Assembly: GCF_003935715.1 (NCBI RefSeq)
Contig: NZ_RHPP01000023.1
Coordinates: 1 to 38,814 of the forward strand
Direction: 5' to 3'
Origin: Stenotrophomonas sp. 278
GTDB taxonomy: Bacteria; Pseudomonadota; Gammaproteobacteria; Xanthomonadales; Xanthomonadaceae
Length of the DNA stretch: 38,814 nt
The position numbers were made by a program, and so were the translations under genes. The notes beneath the pieces were generated by a model. That model did no database searches and was not told where the DNA came from. It saw only the letters and a program-made list of their open reading frames with translations. Positions 35,931-38,814 of the stretch are shown in pieces; positions within the stretch are counted from its first letter, which is position 1; every line of letters starts with the position of its first letter.

Positions 35931-35957
35931 AGGGTCCGGGCCATGCCCGGCACCCCC
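35931..35957 (-). terminator. REP-like hairpin after aceA
   Basis: CCGGGC (35936-35941) and GCCCGG (35945-35950) pair around a CAT loop, with flanking GGT/ACC pairs. On the minus strand it lies 18 bp after the aceA stop. It lacks GTAG but otherwise resembles the REP hairpins of this window, and probably ends or stabilises the aceA message. Confidence 0.6.
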
Positions 35958-35974
35958 GAGGCGTTGCGTGAAGA

Positions 35975-37267
35975 TCAGGCGGCTTGGCCGGCGCTGAACT
36001 GTTCTTCTTCGGTGGAGCCGGTCAGGGCGGTGGTGGAGGACTGGCCCTGCTGGATGGCCTGGGTGACCGCGTCGAAGTAGCCAGTGCCGACCTCGCGCTG
36101 GTGCTTCACCGCGGTGAAGCCGCGGTCGGCGGCGGCGAATTCGGCTTCCTGCAACTCCACGAAGGCGCTCATCTGGCGGCGGGCGTAGCCGTGGGCCAGG
36201 TTGAACATCGAGTAGTTCAAGGCGTGGAAACCCGCCAGGGTGATGAACTGGAACTTGTAACCGTAGCTGGCGATTTCCTTCTGGAACTTCGCAATCGTGG
36301 CGTCGTCCAGGTTCTTCTTCCAGTTGAAGCTCGGCGAGCAGTTGTAAGCCAGCAGCTTGCCCGGGAACTTTGCGTGGATCGCCTCGGCGAACTTCCGCGC
36401 GAACTCCAGGTCCGGCTTGCCGGTTTCACACCAGATCAGGTCAGCGTAGGGCGCATACGCCAGGCCGCGGCTGATCGCCTGGTCCAGGCCGTTGCGGGTG
36501 CGGTAGAAGCCTTCGGGGGTGCGCTCACCGGTGGTGAACGGCTGGTCGTTGCCGTCGATGTCGCTGGTCAGCAGGTCGGCGGCCTCGGCATCGGTACGCG
36601 CCACCAGCAGGGTCGGCACGCCCAGCACATCGGCAGCCAGGCGCGCGGCGTTCAACTTCTCGATCGCCTCGCGGGTCGGCACCAGCACCTTGCCCCCCAT
36701 GTGACCGCACTTCTTCACCGAGGCCAGCTGGTCCTCGAAATGCACGCCGGCTGCGCCCGCTTCGATCATGGCCTTCATCAGTTCGAAGGCATTGAGCACG
36801 CCACCGAAGCCCGCTTCGGCATCCGCCACGATCGGCTGCAGGAAGTCGATCTCGTCCTTGCCTTCCGCGTGGTGCAGCTGGTCGGCGCGCAGCAGCGTGT
36901 TGTTGATCCGCTTCACCACCGCCGGCACCGAATCGGCCGGATACAGCGACTGGTCCGGATACATCTGGCCGGCCAGGTTGGCATCGGCCGCCACCTGCCA
37001 GCCCGACAGGTAGATCGCATTCAGACCCGCCTTCACCTGCTGCATCGCCTGGTTGCCGGTCAGCGCGCCGAGTGCGTTGACGAAATCCTTTTCATGCAGG
37101 TACTTCCACAGCTTTTCCGCGCCCAACCGGGCCAGCGAGTGCTCCACGTGCACCGTGCCGCGCAGGCGCACCACGTCGGCGGCGGTGTAGTTGCGGGTGA
37201 TGCCGGCCCAGCGCGGGTCGGTGTTCCATTCGTGCTGGATCTGTTCGGCGGTCTGCAGCTTGCTCAT
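35975..37267 (-). CDS. aceA: Isocitrate lyase
   Basis: A 430-residue glyoxylate-shunt enzyme that splits isocitrate into succinate and glyoxylate. The catalytic signature KKCGHMGGK is intact, with [10 protein letters not shown] just before it; [11 protein letters not shown] and [14 protein letters not shown] are further conserved segments. Length matches the usual ~430 of the E. coli type. The ATG at 37267 follows an AGGTGA-like site. aceB lies upstream on the same strand, 89 bp away, with a pair of REP hairpins between, so it is likely an aceBA operon. Confidence 0.97.
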   Translation of the reverse strand: MSKLQTAEQIQHEWNTDPRWAGITRNYTAADVVRLRGTVHVEHSLARLGAEKLWKYLHEKDFVNALGALTGNQAMQQVKAGLNAIYLSGWQVAADANLAGQMYPDQSLYPADSVPAVVKRINNTLLRADQLHHAEGKDEIDFLQPIVADAEAGFGGVLNAFELMKAMIEAGAAGVHFEDQLASVKKCGHMGGKVLVPTREAIEKLNAARLAADVLGVPTLLVARTDAEAADLLTSDIDGNDQPFTTGERTPEGFYRTRNGLDQAISRGLAYAPYADLIWCETGKPDLEFARKFAEAIHAKFPGKLLAYNCSPSFNWKKNLDDATIAKFQKEIASYGYKFQFITLAGFHALNYSMFNLAHGYARRQMSAFVELQEAEFAAADRGFTAVKHQREVGTGYFDAVTQAIQQGQSSTTALTGSTEEEQFSAGQAA

Positions 37268-37290
37268 GTCGGTTCTCCAGGTGATGGGAC

Positions 37291-37350
37291 AGCGGGGCAG
37301 AGCCCCGCTCTACAAGTGATCGTGGGTGTAGAGCGGGGCTCTGCCCCGCT
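37291..37350. repeat. Head-to-head pair of SMAG-type REP hairpins between aceB and aceA
   Basis: AGCGGGGCAGAGCCCCGCTCTAC (37291-37313) is followed by its inverted copy starting GTAGAGCGGGGCTCTGCCCC (37328-37350). The CTAC and GTAG ends face each other, and the two units could pair into one long stem. It differs from the other copies by GCGGGG arms in place of GCCGGG. Confidence 0.85.
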
Positions 37351-37356
37351 GGCGGA

Positions 37357-38814
37357 TCAATCCAACCGGTCGTAAGCCGGCAACGTCAGAAAATCGGTCA
37401 ACTGATCGCGCCGGCTCAGCTCGCCCAGCAGCGCAATCGCCTCTTCAATCCGCGCCCCTCCGGGCAGCGCGCTGCGATCACCCAGCCGCGCCGGGAGGCC
37501 GGCCAAGGTTGCGTCCAGCAGCGCCAGATCAATCGCGGTGCCGTCGTCCAGGTGCTGGCCTGGCACGTGCAGCCACTGCCACAACTGGCTGCGGCTGATC
37601 TCGGCGGTGGCGGCGTCTTCCATCAGGTGATGGATCGGCACGCAGCCATTGCCGTCCAACCACGCGGCCAGATAGCGCACGCAGACTTCCACGTTGCCCT
37701 CGAAGCCGGCGCGGGTGATCGTGCCGGCGGGCGTGGCAATCAACGCATCGCGATTCACCTTCACGTCCCGGCGCAGCACGTCATGCTGATTCGGCCCGGG
37801 CATGTGCTCGTCGAAGATCGCCTGCGCCACCGGAATCAGCGCCGGGTGCGCCACCCAGGTGCCGTCATGGCCGGCGGTGACTTCGCGCAGCTTGTCCGCC
37901 CGCACCCGCGCCATCGCCTGCTCGTTGGCGGCGGCATCGTGGTTGATCGGAATCTGCGCGGCCATGCCGCCCATCGCATGTGCACCACGGCGGTGGCAGG
38001 TCTGGATCAGCAGCTCCGAATACGCCTTCAGGAACGGCTGGGTCATGGTCACCTGGCCACGCTCGGGCAGCACCTTGTCCGGGTGCGCGCGGAAGGTCTT
38101 GATGTACGAGAAGATGTAATCCCAGCGCCCGCAGTTCAAACCGACGATCCGGTCGCGCAGCGCGTGCAGGATCTCGTCCATCTCGAACACCGCCGGCAGG
38201 GTTTCGATCAGCACCGTCACCTTGATCTGCCCGTGCGGCAGGCCGAGCATGCCTTCGATGTGCGACAGCGCGGTCTCCCACAGCGCGGCCTCCTCCATCG
38301 ACTGCAGCTTGGGCAGGTAGAAGTACGGGCCACGCTGGCGGCACATCAGGGTGCGGGCGTTGTGGAAGGCGAACACCGCCGCGTCGAACAGACCACCGGC
38401 CAGCGGCTGGCCGTCGATACGCACGTGCTTCTCGTCCAGGTGCCAGCCGCGCGGACGCACGATCAGCACTGCCTGTTCCTGCAGCGGGCGCAGCGCGTAG
38501 TGCTTGCCCGGCTTGCCGTCCACGCCGGGGCCGGTGAAGGTCAGGTCGCCGCGCACCGCGCCGATCAGGGCCTGCTGGCCGGCCAGCACGTTGCGCCAGG
38601 CCGGGGCGGTGGAATCCTCGAAGTCGGCCATGAACACCTTGGCCCCGGAGTTCAGCGCGTTGATCACCATCTTCGGGTCGGTCGGCCCGGTGATCTCCAC
38701 GCGGCGGTCCTGCAGGGCGTCCGGAATCGGGGCGACCTTCCAGTCGTCGGCGCGGATATGCGCGGTGTCGGCGCGGAAGTCCGGCAGCTCGCCGGCGTCG
38801 AAACGCGCCTGGCG
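37357..38814 (-). CDS. aceB: Malate synthase A, C-terminal part (runs off right edge)
   Basis: The frame runs to the window edge without a stop, so the N-terminus lies outside; about 485 residues are visible of the usual ~530. VEITGPTDPKMVINALNSGA, MADFEDSTAPAWRN and VRPRGWHLDEKH mark malate synthase A, and TVLIETLPAVFEMDEILHAL and LNCGRWDYIFSYIKT are the magnesium-binding and acetyl-CoA segments. It condenses glyoxylate with acetyl-CoA to malate, taking the product of the aceA enzyme encoded downstream. An internal GTG or ATG within the frame should not be taken as the start. Confidence 0.95.
   Translation of the reverse strand, partial: RQARFDAGELPDFRADTAHIRADDWKVAPIPDALQDRRVEITGPTDPKMVINALNSGAKVFMADFEDSTAPAWRNVLAGQQALIGAVRGDLTFTGPGVDGKPGKHYALRPLQEQAVLIVRPRGWHLDEKHVRIDGQPLAGGLFDAAVFAFHNARTLMCRQRGPYFYLPKLQSMEEAALWETALSHIEGMLGLPHGQIKVTVLIETLPAVFEMDEILHALRDRIVGLNCGRWDYIFSYIKTFRAHPDKVLPERGQVTMTQPFLKAYSELLIQTCHRRGAHAMGGMAAQIPINHDAAANEQAMARVRADKLREVTAGHDGTWVAHPALIPVAQAIFDEHMPGPNQHDVLRRDVKVNRDALIATPAGTITRAGFEGNVEVCVRYLAAWLDGNGCVPIHHLMEDAATAEISRSQLWQWLHVPGQHLDDGTAIDLALLDATLAGLPARLGDRSALPGGARIEEAIALLGELSRRDQLTDFLTLPAYDRLD

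Overview
This high-GC (roughly two thirds G+C) window looks like chromosomal DNA of a Xanthomonadaceae gammaproteobacterium, most likely Stenotrophomonas. The signs are the gene content and more than a dozen short REP-like hairpins with a terminal GTAG/CTAC, the pattern described as SMAG elements in S. maltophilia. I see no phage, IS element, CRISPR array, tRNA or rRNA. Assignments rest on reading the translations and recognising family motifs; no database search was run.

Layout, left to right. (1) 1-1724: 5' end of a patatin-like gene running off the left edge, a decayed stretch resembling a NadR-type ribosylnicotinamide kinase, and sstT. (2) 1850-10050: a Tat-type lipoprotein FAD oxidoreductase, an NMN adenylyltransferase/Nudix fusion, a nicotinamide phosphoribosyltransferase, a cobalamin riboswitch with metE, then queH and nicotinamidase pncA. 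NAD salvage is a recurring theme, with a sirtuin further on. (3) 10058-14373: composite repeat, LysE-type exporter, purU, a DUF2798-like membrane protein divergent from a LysR regulator, and an old yellow enzyme. (4) 14572-19382: nrdA, nrdB, a hotdog thioesterase and a class II sirtuin, all on the minus strand, with a long structured leader before nrdA. (5) 19906-24931: zapE coupled to an alpha/beta hydrolase, an EamA transporter, a secreted endonuclease/phosphatase and a membrane-anchored cytochrome c. (6) 25047-30519: a TetR regulator divergent from the leucine/isovalerate operon liuA-liuB-liuD.

(7) 30546-35752 is the most unusual region. A SagB-type flavin dehydrogenase lies divergent from a 100-residue nitrile-hydratase-leader-like precursor peptide. 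A nucleotidyl-cyclase/TPR membrane protein converges on the peptide gene, and just upstream of the cyclase is a cyclic-nucleotide-binding/GGDEF diguanylate cyclase. The first three match what I recall as a little-studied Xanthomonadaceae RiPP set (putative modified peptide, putative peptide maturation dehydrogenase, putative peptide modification system cyclase). The product is unknown, no YcaO cyclodehydratase is present here, and the cyclase domain lacks several expected catalytic residues. (8) 35975-38814: glyoxylate shunt genes aceA and a partial aceB running off the right edge.

Metabolically, the liu operon yields acetyl-CoA units that the aceBA glyoxylate shunt can assimilate. MetE is kept under B12 control, which implies a B12-dependent MetH elsewhere. 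The NAD genes suggest recovery of nicotinamide released by NAD consumers such as the sirtuin.
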